From BOG-908 sp964657885 (GTDB lineage: Bacteria; Pseudomonadota; Alphaproteobacteria; Acetobacterales; Acetobacteraceae): a stretch of DNA of 13,113 bases. A model generated the notes under the pieces. The model saw only the letters and a program-made list of their open reading frames with translations. It ran no database searches and was not told where the DNA came from. How positions within the stretch are numbered: position 1 is the stretch's first letter; the number at the start of each line of letters is the position of its first letter. Positions 6,156-13,113 of this stretch are shown here, in pieces. Location: NCBI GenBank assembly GCA_964657885.1, contig CAZZWO010000071.1, forward strand, positions 1-13,113. The letters run 5' to 3'. The translations under genes and the position numbers were made by a program.

Positions 6156-8339
6156 TCAGCTTCGCATGACGGCGTGGATGGTGCCGGTGCGCTGCAGCAC
6201 GTTCATGGCGACCTCGGTGCCCATCCGGCGCAGCACCACGGAGATGCGGGCCGGACCGAGTTGCAGGTTGTGCAACGTCACCTCTCCCAGGAACTCCGGC
6301 AGGCGCGGCCGGTCGAATATCACGCTGCACTCGCCCGGATCGAAGCTGAGGCCGAGGCTGGCGCCAAGCGCTGCGTGCAGTGCGGTGGCGGCCCAGGCCT
6401 GCGGCGAGCATGCGACGGGGTAGAAGGTGGGACCCTGGCCGCGGCGCCGGGCAAAGCCGCAGAACAGCTCGGGCAGGCGGCGCAGGTCGACATACAACGC
6501 CGCATCGAACAGGCCGCCGAACAGGCGTTCGGCCTGCGGCTTCAGCCCGTAGCGCGACAGGCCCAGCGCGATCACCGCGTTGTCGTGCGGCCAGACCGAG
6601 CCGTTATGATAGCTCATCGGGTTGTAGCGGGCCTCGTTGGAGGCGAGCGTCCGGATGCCCCAGCCGTTGAAGAACCGGCTTTCCATCAGGCCTTCGGCGA
6701 CGCTCAGCGCGCGCTCGGCCGAGCAGATGCCGGTCATCAGCAGGTGGCCGGCATTCGACGCCCGAACCCGGCAGGGCCGCCGCTCCCCGTCCAGCGCCAG
6801 CGCGTAGGTGCCCAGCTCCTCGCACCAGAACTTCTGCTCGAATGCGGCGCGCAGCCGGTCGGCACGGGCCCGCTCGCCCGCCGCCATGTCCGCATGCCCG
6901 AGGCGGCGCCCGATGGCAGCCGCCGCCAGCCGCGCGGCGTAAACGTAGCCCTGCACTTCGCAAAGCGCGATCGGGCCGACCGCCAGGGTGCCGTCGGCAT
7001 GGCTGATGCTGTCGAAGCTGTCCTTCCAGCCCTGGTTGGCCAGCCCTTCCTCGGTCTGCCGGAAGTAGCTGACGAAACCGTCCGGATCGCGGTCGGCGTA
7101 GCTGTCCATCCAGCCGAGCGCCGCCACCACGTTCGGCCAGAGCGCCTCGATCGTGGCCAGGTCCCCGGTGCGGTCGAGATAAGCCCCGGCCAGCATGACG
7201 AATAGCGGGGTCGCATCGACGCTGCCGTAATAACGGCGGAACGGCACCTCGCCCAGCTCGGCCATCTCGCCCTGCCGCACCTCGTGCAGGATCTTGCCCG
7301 GCTCGGAGTCCGACGCGGCATCGGTGACGGTCGCCTGGTTGGCGGCGAGGTAGCGCAGCACGCCCTCGGCGATTGCCGGATCCATCCACAGCACGTTCAA
7401 GGCGGTCAGGATGGCGTCGCGGCCGAACGCCGTGCTGAACCAGGGTATCCCGGCATACGGGTAGGGGCCGGTCGGCTTGGCGGTGGTCAGCATCGTCAGG
7501 TCGCTGATCGCCCGCCGCATGGCCTCGTTGAACAGCTCGTTCGAGGTATCGATGCCGGCCGCACCCGCCGAGCGCTGCCGCATCCAGCGCCGCTGCTCGA
7601 TCATCCTGGCGAGGAACATCTCGGATGGGCGTCGCGCACCGGCGGGCTGGTCGCAGGCTACTTCCACGAAGATCAGGAAACGGCCGTGCGGGGGGAGCTG
7701 CACGTTGAACAGCGCACGGCCCTCGTCGATCCGCTCGGGCTGCGGGTCGAAGCGGAGGTCGGTCGTGCGCTGCCGGTTATCCAGGCCGTTATAGACCAGG
7801 CTGACGGTCTGGAGCGTGACCGAGGCCGGGCTGTGCCGGCCATGCCGCGTGCGGACCATCCCGCGCACCTCGAACAGATCGACGAAATCGGCGCCGTACC
7901 GGATCTCCACCGGCAGCGTGCGGGCCACCACGTCGAAATTGCGGATGGAAATGCGCTCGTGGCAGACGCCTTCCCAGAGGAAGCGCGAGCGGCGGATGTG
8001 GATCAGGTTGTTCAGCAGGCCCTCGGCGCCGTCGGGCTCGCCGGATCGCAGATGCGGCAGGTCGGGGTTGCTGAGGTCGCAGGTGAGCGTCGCGTTGTCG
8101 TCGCGCAGGGTGGAGCTGAGCAGCACCAGCTGCCGCCCGCCCACTACCAGCTCGAATTCCGACAGGTAGCGCGTGTCGTTGAAATACAGCCCCTCGGTGC
8201 CGCCGGCGGCCGGGCGGATGTCGCCGCGCTGGTCGAACACCCCGAACATGTCGTTGTGCTTGAGGGTGCGGAACCGCTGCTCCACCAGCGATATCTGCGC
8301 GGTGATGGCAAAATCGTCGGGTTCCGGCGCGTGATCCAT
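6156..8339 (-). CDS. Glycogen debranching enzyme-type (amylo-alpha-1,6-glucosidase) protein
   Basis: The 727-residue protein has the architecture of bacterial debranching-type proteins (COG3408). The N-terminal beta domain (about 20-230) contains the family hallmark FGVFDQRGDI (32-41) and GLYFNDTRYLSEFEL (50-64), matching the GDE_N domain. The central and C-terminal part is an (alpha/alpha)6 barrel. It shows GIPWFSTAFGRDAILTAL (297-314, Asp308), GWKDSFDSI (437-445, Asp440), YNPMSYHNGSVWPHDN (572-587) and ELFCGF (624-629), which line the presumed active site. Members are thought to hydrolyse alpha-1,6 or other alpha-glucosidic bonds in glycogen-like glucans, but few of this short type have been assayed. 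There is no signal peptide, so it is cytoplasmic. The start has GAGG about 6 bases upstream. It is divergent from ligD across 191 bp. No glycogen synthesis genes are nearby. Confidence 0.92.
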   Translation of the reverse strand: MDHAPEPDDFAITAQISLVEQRFRTLKHNDMFGVFDQRGDIRPAAGGTEGLYFNDTRYLSEFELVVGGRQLVLLSSTLRDDNATLTCDLSNPDLPHLRSGEPDGAEGLLNNLIHIRRSRFLWEGVCHERISIRNFDVVARTLPVEIRYGADFVDLFEVRGMVRTRHGRHSPASVTLQTVSLVYNGLDNRQRTTDLRFDPQPERIDEGRALFNVQLPPHGRFLIFVEVACDQPAGARRPSEMFLARMIEQRRWMRQRSAGAAGIDTSNELFNEAMRRAISDLTMLTTAKPTGPYPYAGIPWFSTAFGRDAILTALNVLWMDPAIAEGVLRYLAANQATVTDAASDSEPGKILHEVRQGEMAELGEVPFRRYYGSVDATPLFVMLAGAYLDRTGDLATIEALWPNVVAALGWMDSYADRDPDGFVSYFRQTEEGLANQGWKDSFDSISHADGTLAVGPIALCEVQGYVYAARLAAAAIGRRLGHADMAAGERARADRLRAAFEQKFWCEELGTYALALDGERRPCRVRASNAGHLLMTGICSAERALSVAEGLMESRFFNGWGIRTLASNEARYNPMSYHNGSVWPHDNAVIALGLSRYGLKPQAERLFGGLFDAALYVDLRRLPELFCGFARRRGQGPTFYPVACSPQAWAATALHAALGASLGLSFDPGECSVIFDRPRLPEFLGEVTLHNLQLGPARISVVLRRMGTEVAMNVLQRTGTIHAVMRS

Positions 8340-8494
8340 TAGGCCTCGGGCTGCGTGGTTGCGATGACAGCGGAAAGCGACAGTTAGGCGCGTTGTATGC
8401 GGCCTGGCGATGGCCGCCCATGCACGTCAGACCGGCACCAGGGGAGGGCGCGCCCTTTGCGCCGAAGCTTGCAGCCAGTTCAAGCCGATCGGTT

Positions 8495-8520
8495 GGAACC
8501 TGCAATATCGTAACGACGTT
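8495..8520 (+). promoter_or_regulatory. EcfG-type general-stress promoter upstream of ligD-ku
   Basis: GGAAC at 8495-8499 and CGTT at 8517-8520 are separated by 17 bases. This is the consensus reported for alphaproteobacterial EcfG/RpoE2 sigma factors (GGAAC-N16/17-CGTT). The predicted transcript would begin near 8527, a few bases before the ligD ATG at 8531, so the mRNA may be almost leaderless. That would explain the lack of a good ribosome site there. A 12-bp perfect palindrome (AGGGCGCGCCCT, 8445-8456) lies further upstream. Confidence 0.65.
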
Positions 8521-8530
8521 GCTGAGCGTC

Positions 8531-11188
8531 ATGGCGGGCAGTGCGACCAGAAGCGGGAAGGCCGGCGCCGCGGATGGCACGATCCGCGACACCAGCATCG
8601 CGACCTATCGGCAGAAGCGCGACTTCCAGCGCACGCCCGAGCCTGCGCCGGTCAAGTCCACTCCCGGGGAAGCCCCGATCTTCGTCGTGCAGAAACACGC
8701 GGCCAGCCGCCTGCACTGGGATTTCAGGCTGGAGCATGGCGGCGTGCTGTGGAGCTGGGCGGTGCCGAAGGGTCCGAGCATGGACACCGCGCACAAGCGG
8801 CTGGCGATGCATGTCGAGGATCATCCGGTCGAGTATGCCGGCTTCGAGGGGGTGATCCCCGCGGGCAATTACGGCGCCGGTACGGTCGAGATCTGGGACC
8901 GCGGCACCTGGGCGCCGGTGGGCGATGCCGAAGCGGACCTCGAGAAGGGCGAGTTGAAGTTCACGCTGGACGGCTCGCGGCTGCATGGCCGTTTCGTGCT
9001 GATCAGGCTGAAGCCGCGGCCCGGCGAGCGCGGCGAAAGCTGGCTGCTGATCAAGGAGCACGATGCCGAGGAACGGCCAGGCGCCGATGCCGCCGAGCTG
9101 GAGCAGGTGAAGCTCGCCCCCGCGAAAGCCTCCGCCAAGACCGGTCCGTCATCGAAGCCGAAGCCGCCCAAGGAGGCTGCCAAAGCGGGGTCCGCTGCGC
9201 GCAGGCCTTCCGGGAAGAGCGCGGCGAACCCCATCTGGACACCGCCCGGGGATGCGGTCCGATCGCCGCTGCCCGAGAGCCAGGCGCCGATGCTCGCCAG
9301 CAACGCCGACGCGCCGCCGACCGGCGGCGAGTGGCTGAGCGAGGTGAAGTTCGACGGCTACCGGCTGATCGCCCGCAAGGACGGCGGACGCGTCGTGCTG
9401 CTGACCCGTAACGGCCTGGACTGGACCCGGCGCCTGCCCAGCGTGGCACAGGCGGTTGCGGCCCTCCCGGCGGAAACCCTGATGGTGGATGGCGAGCTGG
9501 TGGCGCTGCAGCCGGACGGGCTGTCCAGCTTCCCGGACCTGCAGGCGGCGCTGTCCGAAGGGCGCGACAACACGCTGCATTTCTACCTGTTCGACGTGCT
9601 CCACCGCAACGGCTGGGACCTCCGCCCGCTATCCCTGACGGTCCGCAAGGAGGTCCTGCGCGAGCTCGTGCCGCAGCCAGACCTGATCCGCGTCAGCGAC
9701 CATCTGGAGGGCATCACCGACCAGGTTCGCCGAACGGCCTGCTCGATGGGACTCGAGGGCATCATCTGCAAACGCGCCGACGCTCCGTATCGCGCGGGCC
9801 GCAGCCGCGACTGGCTGAAGGTGAAATGCCAGGGCCGCGAGGAGTTCCTGGTGGTCGGCTGGACACCGCCGCAGGGCAGCCGCACCGGCCTCGGCTCGCT
9901 GCAGATGGGCTTCTACGACGAAAAGAAGACGCTGCATTATGTCGGCGGATGCGGCAGCGGCTTCACCGATGCGACGTTGCGGGACCTCAGTGCGAAGCTG
10001 GCCAAACTGGCCGCCGATCCGCCCGCGCGGATGCAATTGACCGAGGAGAAACCACCCGCCGGCGTGCACTGGGTGAAGCCCGAGCTGGTGGCCGAAATCC
10101 AGTACACCGGCTGGTCGGGCGCCGGCCGCCTGCGCCACGCGGTGTTCCTCGGCCTGCGCGAGGACAAGCCGCCGGCCGAGGTGGTGCGCGACATCCCGAA
10201 CCCGGAGGCGAAGCGCATCGAACTCGGCGCGGCCACCCGGTCGCATTCCGGCCGCATCGTGCGCGCCGAGAAGCCGTCGGCGCGCGCCGGCGAAGTGGGC
10301 GGCGTGCGGCTGACCCATCCCGAACGCGAGCTGTGGCCCGCCGACGGCGACACCCCCGCCGCAACCAAGCAGGACCTCGCCAGCTACTGGAAAGAGATCG
10401 CCGACACCGCGCTGCCGGGCATCGGCGGCCGGCCGCTGGCCCTGGTGCGGTGTCCGGATGGGCTGAACGGCGAGCATTTTTTCCAGAAACACGCCAATCG
10501 CGGCATGCCGCCGAGCCTGCGCGAGGGTGAGTGCGACGGTGCGCCCTACCTCGCGCTGGACGGCGTGGATGGGCTGATCGCGACGGCGCAGATGTCGGCC
10601 CTGGAACTGCACAGCTGGGGCAGCGCGCTGACCGATCCGGCGCATCCCGACCGCCTGGTGTTCGACCTCGATCCGGGCGACGGGGTGAACTGGGCGGCGA
10701 TCGTCCGCGCGGCGCACGACCTCAAGCAGCGGCTGGAACGCGAGGGGCATGAGAGCTTCTGCCGCACATCCGGCGGCAAGGGCCTGCACCTTGTGGTGCC
10801 GTTGGTGCCCTCGGCCGGCTGGGACGGCGCGCGTGCCTGGTGCCGCGGCTTCGCCGAGAAGCTCGAACGTGAATCGCCCGATTTGTATGTCGCGTCGGTG
10901 CCCAAAGCGCGGCGGAGCGGGCGCATCCTGATCGACTGGCTGCGCAACGGGCTCGGTTCGACGGCCATCGCCTCGTTCTCGCCGCGCGCCCGCCCGCATG
11001 CGACGGTTGCGACCCCGCTCGCCTGGCGCGAGGTGACCCCGAAACTCGACCCGCAATCCTTCACCATCCGCACCGTACCGGCCAGGCTGGCGCGCCTCAA
11101 AGCCGATCCATGGGACGGTTTCGGCGCGGCGGCGCAGCCGTTGGAGGCGGTGGAACCAGCACCTAAACGGAGGCGTGCCCATGGCTGA
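8531..11188 (+). CDS. ligD: ATP-dependent DNA ligase D (NHEJ phosphoesterase-ligase-polymerase)
   Basis: The 885-residue protein carries all three LigD modules. The phosphoesterase domain is at about 26-185: HWDFRLEH (62-69) and MHVEDHP (93-99) supply metal and catalytic residues. A Lys/Pro/Ala linker spans about 195-235. The ATP ligase domain is at about 250-545: EVKFDGYR holds the adenylated Lys273, MGLEGIICKR (406-415) is motif IV and WLKVKC (428-433) motif V, and an OB fold follows. The primase-polymerase domain is at about 590-865: FDLDPGDG (711-718) has metal-binding Asp712 and Asp714, SGGKGLH is at 747-753 and IDWLRN at 801-806. It trims, fills and seals double-strand ends held by Ku. 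The order PE-LIG-POL is typical of proteobacteria and differs from mycobacterial POL-PE-LIG. ATG 8531 is chosen because the family core starts about 20 residues later; upstream in-frame starts would lie across the promoter. It overlaps ku by 8 bp. Confidence 0.96.
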   Translation: MAGSATRSGKAGAADGTIRDTSIATYRQKRDFQRTPEPAPVKSTPGEAPIFVVQKHAASRLHWDFRLEHGGVLWSWAVPKGPSMDTAHKRLAMHVEDHPVEYAGFEGVIPAGNYGAGTVEIWDRGTWAPVGDAEADLEKGELKFTLDGSRLHGRFVLIRLKPRPGERGESWLLIKEHDAEERPGADAAELEQVKLAPAKASAKTGPSSKPKPPKEAAKAGSAARRPSGKSAANPIWTPPGDAVRSPLPESQAPMLASNADAPPTGGEWLSEVKFDGYRLIARKDGGRVVLLTRNGLDWTRRLPSVAQAVAALPAETLMVDGELVALQPDGLSSFPDLQAALSEGRDNTLHFYLFDVLHRNGWDLRPLSLTVRKEVLRELVPQPDLIRVSDHLEGITDQVRRTACSMGLEGIICKRADAPYRAGRSRDWLKVKCQGREEFLVVGWTPPQGSRTGLGSLQMGFYDEKKTLHYVGGCGSGFTDATLRDLSAKLAKLAADPPARMQLTEEKPPAGVHWVKPELVAEIQYTGWSGAGRLRHAVFLGLREDKPPAEVVRDIPNPEAKRIELGAATRSHSGRIVRAEKPSARAGEVGGVRLTHPERELWPADGDTPAATKQDLASYWKEIADTALPGIGGRPLALVRCPDGLNGEHFFQKHANRGMPPSLREGECDGAPYLALDGVDGLIATAQMSALELHSWGSALTDPAHPDRLVFDLDPGDGVNWAAIVRAAHDLKQRLEREGHESFCRTSGGKGLHLVVPLVPSAGWDGARAWCRGFAEKLERESPDLYVASVPKARRSGRILIDWLRNGLGSTAIASFSPRARPHATVATPLAWREVTPKLDPQSFTIRTVPARLARLKADPWDGFGAAAQPLEAVEPAPKRRRAHG
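11169..11173 (+). promoter_or_regulatory. Ribosome binding site of ku inside ligD
   Basis: GGAGG lies inside the last codons of ligD, 7 bases before the ATG at 11181. It decides between that ATG and the in-frame GTG at 11175, which would be too close to it. The placement suggests translational coupling of ku to ligD. Confidence 0.75.
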
Positions 11189-12134
11189 ACGGCCGATCTG
11201 GCGCGGCCATCTGCGCCTCGCCCTCGTTTCGTGCCCGGTGGCGCTTTACACGGCGCATCGCGAGACGGCGAACCTGCATTTCCACTTCATCAACCCTGCC
11301 ACCGGCAACCGCGTGCGGATGGTCACGCTCGACGCGCAGACCGACGAGGAACTGCAGCGCCGCAACCTGGCGCGCGGGTACGAATTCGAAAAGGACCAGT
11401 ATGTCCTGCTCGACAACGAGGATTTCGAGAAGGCGCGGATCGAAAGCTCGTCGACGCTGAACGTGGAGAAGTTCGTCACCGCCGACAGCATCGATCCGGT
11501 CTATTACGACACCAGCTACTACATGGCGCCGGACGGGGACGCGGCGCAGGACGTGTACGTGGTGCTGCGCGACGCGATCAGGCAGTCCGGTTCGGTCGCG
11601 CTGTCGCGGCTGGTCATCTCGCGGCGGGAACGCGCGGTCGCAATCATGCCGATGGACCGCGGCCTGATCCTGCACACGCTGTACGAGACGCGCGACATCG
11701 CCGACCCCAAACGCCTGTTCGAGAGCGTGCCGGCCGAAAAGCCGGAAGCCGACATGGTGAAGCTGGCGACGCAACTGATCGAGCGGCAGGCTTCGAAGTT
11801 CGAGCCGACCGACCTCGACGACCGCTACGAGGCGAGGCTGCGGGAGGTGATCGACGCCAAGATCCGCGGCAGCGGCATCCAGCCGATGGCCGAAAAACCG
11901 GAGCGCGGCAACGTCATAGACCTGATGGCGGCGCTCAAGCGGAGCCTGGGGCAGGCGGATACGAAAGGCGCGGCTAAACCTGCAGCCGAGCCGAAGAAGG
12001 CTGCGGCGGCTTCCGCCAGGCCGGCTGCCAAGAAATCGGCAGCCGAGGGCAAGTCCAGCCCGGCCAAGAAAGATGTCAAGGCGGTATCCGGCAAGGCTGC
12101 CGCGAAGCCTGCCGCACGCAAACGCGCGGGCTGA
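11181..12134 (+). CDS. ku: Ku domain protein (NHEJ end-binding)
   Basis: The 317-residue protein starts with RPIWRGHLRLALVSCPVALY (4-23), the hallmark start of bacterial Ku. It continues through the ring-forming core with RGYEFEKDQYVLLDNEDF (65-82), FVTADSIDPVYYDTSYYM (98-115) and AIMPMDRGLILHTLYE (154-169). Bacterial Ku is a homodimer that threads onto double-strand DNA ends and recruits LigD. NVIDLMAALKRSL (244-256) matches the conserved C-terminal segment implicated in LigD contact. The last 57 residues (about 261-317) form a Lys/Ala/Pro-rich tail, as in the extended basic tails of other Ku proteins that add DNA binding; it should be disordered. The gene overlaps ligD by 8 bp (ATGGCTGA), so the two form one operon, which ends at a hairpin centred on the ku stop. 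Confidence 0.97.
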   Translation: MAERPIWRGHLRLALVSCPVALYTAHRETANLHFHFINPATGNRVRMVTLDAQTDEELQRRNLARGYEFEKDQYVLLDNEDFEKARIESSSTLNVEKFVTADSIDPVYYDTSYYMAPDGDAAQDVYVVLRDAIRQSGSVALSRLVISRRERAVAIMPMDRGLILHTLYETRDIADPKRLFESVPAEKPEADMVKLATQLIERQASKFEPTDLDDRYEARLREVIDAKIRGSGIQPMAEKPERGNVIDLMAALKRSLGQADTKGAAKPAAEPKKAAAASARPAAKKSAAEGKSSPAKKDVKAVSGKAAAKPAARKRAG

Positions 12135-12160
12135 GCGGCGTTCAGCCCGCATACGATTTT
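12126..12160 (+). terminator. Rho-independent-like terminator of ligD-ku
   Basis: GCGGGCTGA (12126-12134) and TCAGCCCGC (12142-12150) form a perfect 9-bp stem with a 7-base loop. The left arm contains the ku stop codon, and ATACGATTTT follows. The T-run is short and offset by six bases, so termination may be partial. The next gene starts at 12175, so some read-through into it is possible. Confidence 0.6.
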
Positions 12161-12174
12161 CCGGAGCGAGTTTC

Positions 12175-13029
12175 ATGACATCCATCAACCGCGATGCGGT
12201 CTGGTTCATCACCGGCTGCTCGACCGGCTTCGGCCGCGAGCTGGCACGGCAGATACTCGCGCGCGGCGGCCGCGCCGTGGTCACGGCCCGCGATGCGTCG
12301 CGCGTGCAGGATCTGACGCAGGGCGCCGAGGACCGCGCGCTGGCTTTGTCTCTGGACGTGACGAAGCCCGAGCAGATCCCTGCCGCCGTGAAGCAGGCCG
12401 AGGAAAAATTCGGCGGCATCGACGTGCTGGTGAACAATGCCGGCTACGGTTACATGGCGGCGATCGAGGAAGGCGAGGACGACGAGGTCCGCGCCATGTT
12501 CGAAGCCAACGTGTTCGGCCTGATCGCCATGACGCAGGCGGTGCTGCCCGGCATGCGCGCCCGCAAGCGCGGCCACATCGTCAACATCTCGTCGCAGGGC
12601 GGCCTGGTGGGCTTCCCCGGCGTCGGCTTCTACAACGCAACGAAGTTCGCCGTCGAAGGCCTGTCCGAGGCGCTGGCCGGCGAGCTGCGGCCGCTGGGAC
12701 TGGGGGTCACCATCGTCGAACCAGGGCCATTCCGCACCGACTGGGCAGGGCGGTCGCTGAAGGGCCCAAAGCATGACATCGACGCCTATGCCGAGACGGC
12801 CGGCGCACGGCGCAGGCAGATTTCCGGCTATTCCGGCCGTCAGCCGGGCGATCCGGTGCGGGCGGCTTCGGCGATCATCGAGGCGGTGGAGAGCGAGCAT
12901 CCGCCGCTGCATCTGCTGCTCGGCCGCATGGCCCTGGACATCGTCCGCGGCAAGCTGACCGCGATGCAGGCCGAGTTCACCACCTGGGAGAAGACCACGC
13001 TCAGCGCCGATTTTCCCGCCGGCGAATAG
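12175..13029 (+). CDS. Classical short-chain dehydrogenase/reductase (SDR) oxidoreductase
   Basis: The 284-residue protein shows every classical SDR landmark. These are the nucleotide-binding turn TGCSTGFG (13-20), the strand ending RAVVTARD (33-40) whose Arg39 favours NADP(H), SLDVT (59-63), NNAG (87-90), Asn113, NISSQGG (137-143, Ser139/140) and the catalytic YNATK (Tyr153, Lys157). VEPGPFRTDW (181-190) follows the active site, as in the family. It would oxidise or reduce an alcohol or ketone in the cytoplasm; the substrate is unknown. GGAG lies 8 bases before the ATG. It follows ku by 40 bp on the same strand, with the terminator-like hairpin between, and has no obvious promoter of its own. 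Its last four codons and stop (PAGE plus TAG) coincide with the first unit of the right-edge repeat. Confidence 0.93.
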   Translation: MTSINRDAVWFITGCSTGFGRELARQILARGGRAVVTARDASRVQDLTQGAEDRALALSLDVTKPEQIPAAVKQAEEKFGGIDVLVNNAGYGYMAAIEEGEDDEVRAMFEANVFGLIAMTQAVLPGMRARKRGHIVNISSQGGLVGFPGVGFYNATKFAVEGLSEALAGELRPLGLGVTIVEPGPFRTDWAGRSLKGPKHDIDAYAETAGARRRQISGYSGRQPGDPVRAASAIIEAVESEHPPLHLLLGRMALDIVRGKLTAMQAEFTTWEKTTLSADFPAGE

Positions 13030-13113
13030 CCGGCCACTTTGAAAGAGGCGGGTGCGTTGCACCCGCCGGCGAGTAGCGCCGGCTCATTCCAAGGAGCGGG
13101 TGCATTGCATCCG
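13015..13113. repeat. Imperfect tandem repeat of about 48 bp with two hairpins per unit
   Basis: Unit A (13015-13061, 47 bp) and unit B (13062-13109, 48 bp) both begin CCCGCCGGCGA(A/G)TAGC and end GCGGGTGC(G/A)TTGCA; the centre is more variable. TCCG at the edge may open a third unit. Each unit has a GCCGGC/GCCGGC stem (13018-13034 and 13065-13083) and a GGGTGC-type stem: 13047-13067 is a perfect 9-bp stem with a GTT loop, and 13097-13113 is a 7-bp stem with one G-T pair. The array starts inside the SDR coding end and runs off the window. It is too short-period and too variable for a CRISPR array. Confidence 0.65.

Noticed and set aside
7284..8342. Plus-strand open frame of 352 codons opposite the debranching-type gene
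   Set aside because: It is the shadow of a conserved 727-residue protein and has no recognisable motif.
9629..11182. Long minus-strand open frame (517 codons) opposite ligD
   Set aside because: It lies wholly antisense to a complete LigD with all catalytic motifs; long antisense frames are expected at this GC content.
6156..12134. A new defence or repair island linking the debranching-type gene to ligD-ku
   Set aside because: The debranching-type gene is divergent with its own upstream region and a metabolic domain set; ligD-ku is a standard two-gene NHEJ operon, so adjacency alone does not support a joint system.
13015..13113. CRISPR array
   Set aside because: Units are contiguous, the variable centre is only about 13 bp, and there is no unique 30-40-bp spacer and no cas gene in view.

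Overview
The window is GC-rich, densely coded bacterial chromosome, most likely from an alphaproteobacterium of the order Rhodospirillales and perhaps the family Acetobacteraceae. The evidence is the 41-residue L36 protein with a single cysteine, a LigD with domain order phosphoesterase-ligase-polymerase followed directly by Ku, an EcfG-type (general stress) promoter, and strong G/C third-position bias. The placement rests on remembered family features, not on a search.

Layout, left to right. At the left edge is the N-terminal part of a Pro/Ala-rich protein on the minus strand (possibly a bactofilin), then an EI24/CysZ-like membrane protein, also minus. Divergent from it, across a 111-bp gap with a perfect inverted repeat, is a PfkB/adenosine-kinase-like sugar kinase (plus). 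It converges on a DsbA/FrnE-type thioredoxin-fold oxidoreductase (minus). A gene-poor stretch of about 317 bp follows, then a LigE-like glutathione S-transferase (plus) that converges, 4 bp apart, on a small two-helix membrane protein (minus). Next on the plus strand come a methyltransferase-like protein whose start lies in a near-perfect 32-bp palindrome, and a two-gene unit of rpmJ (L36) and a YciA-type acyl-CoA thioesterase behind a good sigma-70 promoter. A 727-residue glycogen-debranching-type glycosidase lies on the minus strand.

The best-defined module is the bacterial non-homologous end-joining pair ligD-ku (8531-12134, plus). The genes overlap by 8 bp. A sequence matching the EcfG general-stress promoter exactly (GGAAC-N17-CGTT) lies immediately before ligD, and a 9-bp-stem terminator-like hairpin sits at the ku stop codon. 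Ku binds and bridges broken ends; LigD processes, fills and seals them. This arrangement suggests double-strand-break repair induced by stress or stationary phase. An SDR oxidoreductase follows, and its last codons run into an imperfect tandem repeat of about 48 bp, rich in hairpins, that continues past the right edge.

Apart from ligD-ku the genes are mostly single housekeeping or accessory enzymes in alternating orientation. I found no CRISPR array, tRNA, rRNA, transposase or phage gene. I did not find a clearly new multi-gene system. The features most worth following up are the EcfG-like promoter of the repair operon, the right-edge hairpin repeats, and the palindrome at the methyltransferase start.
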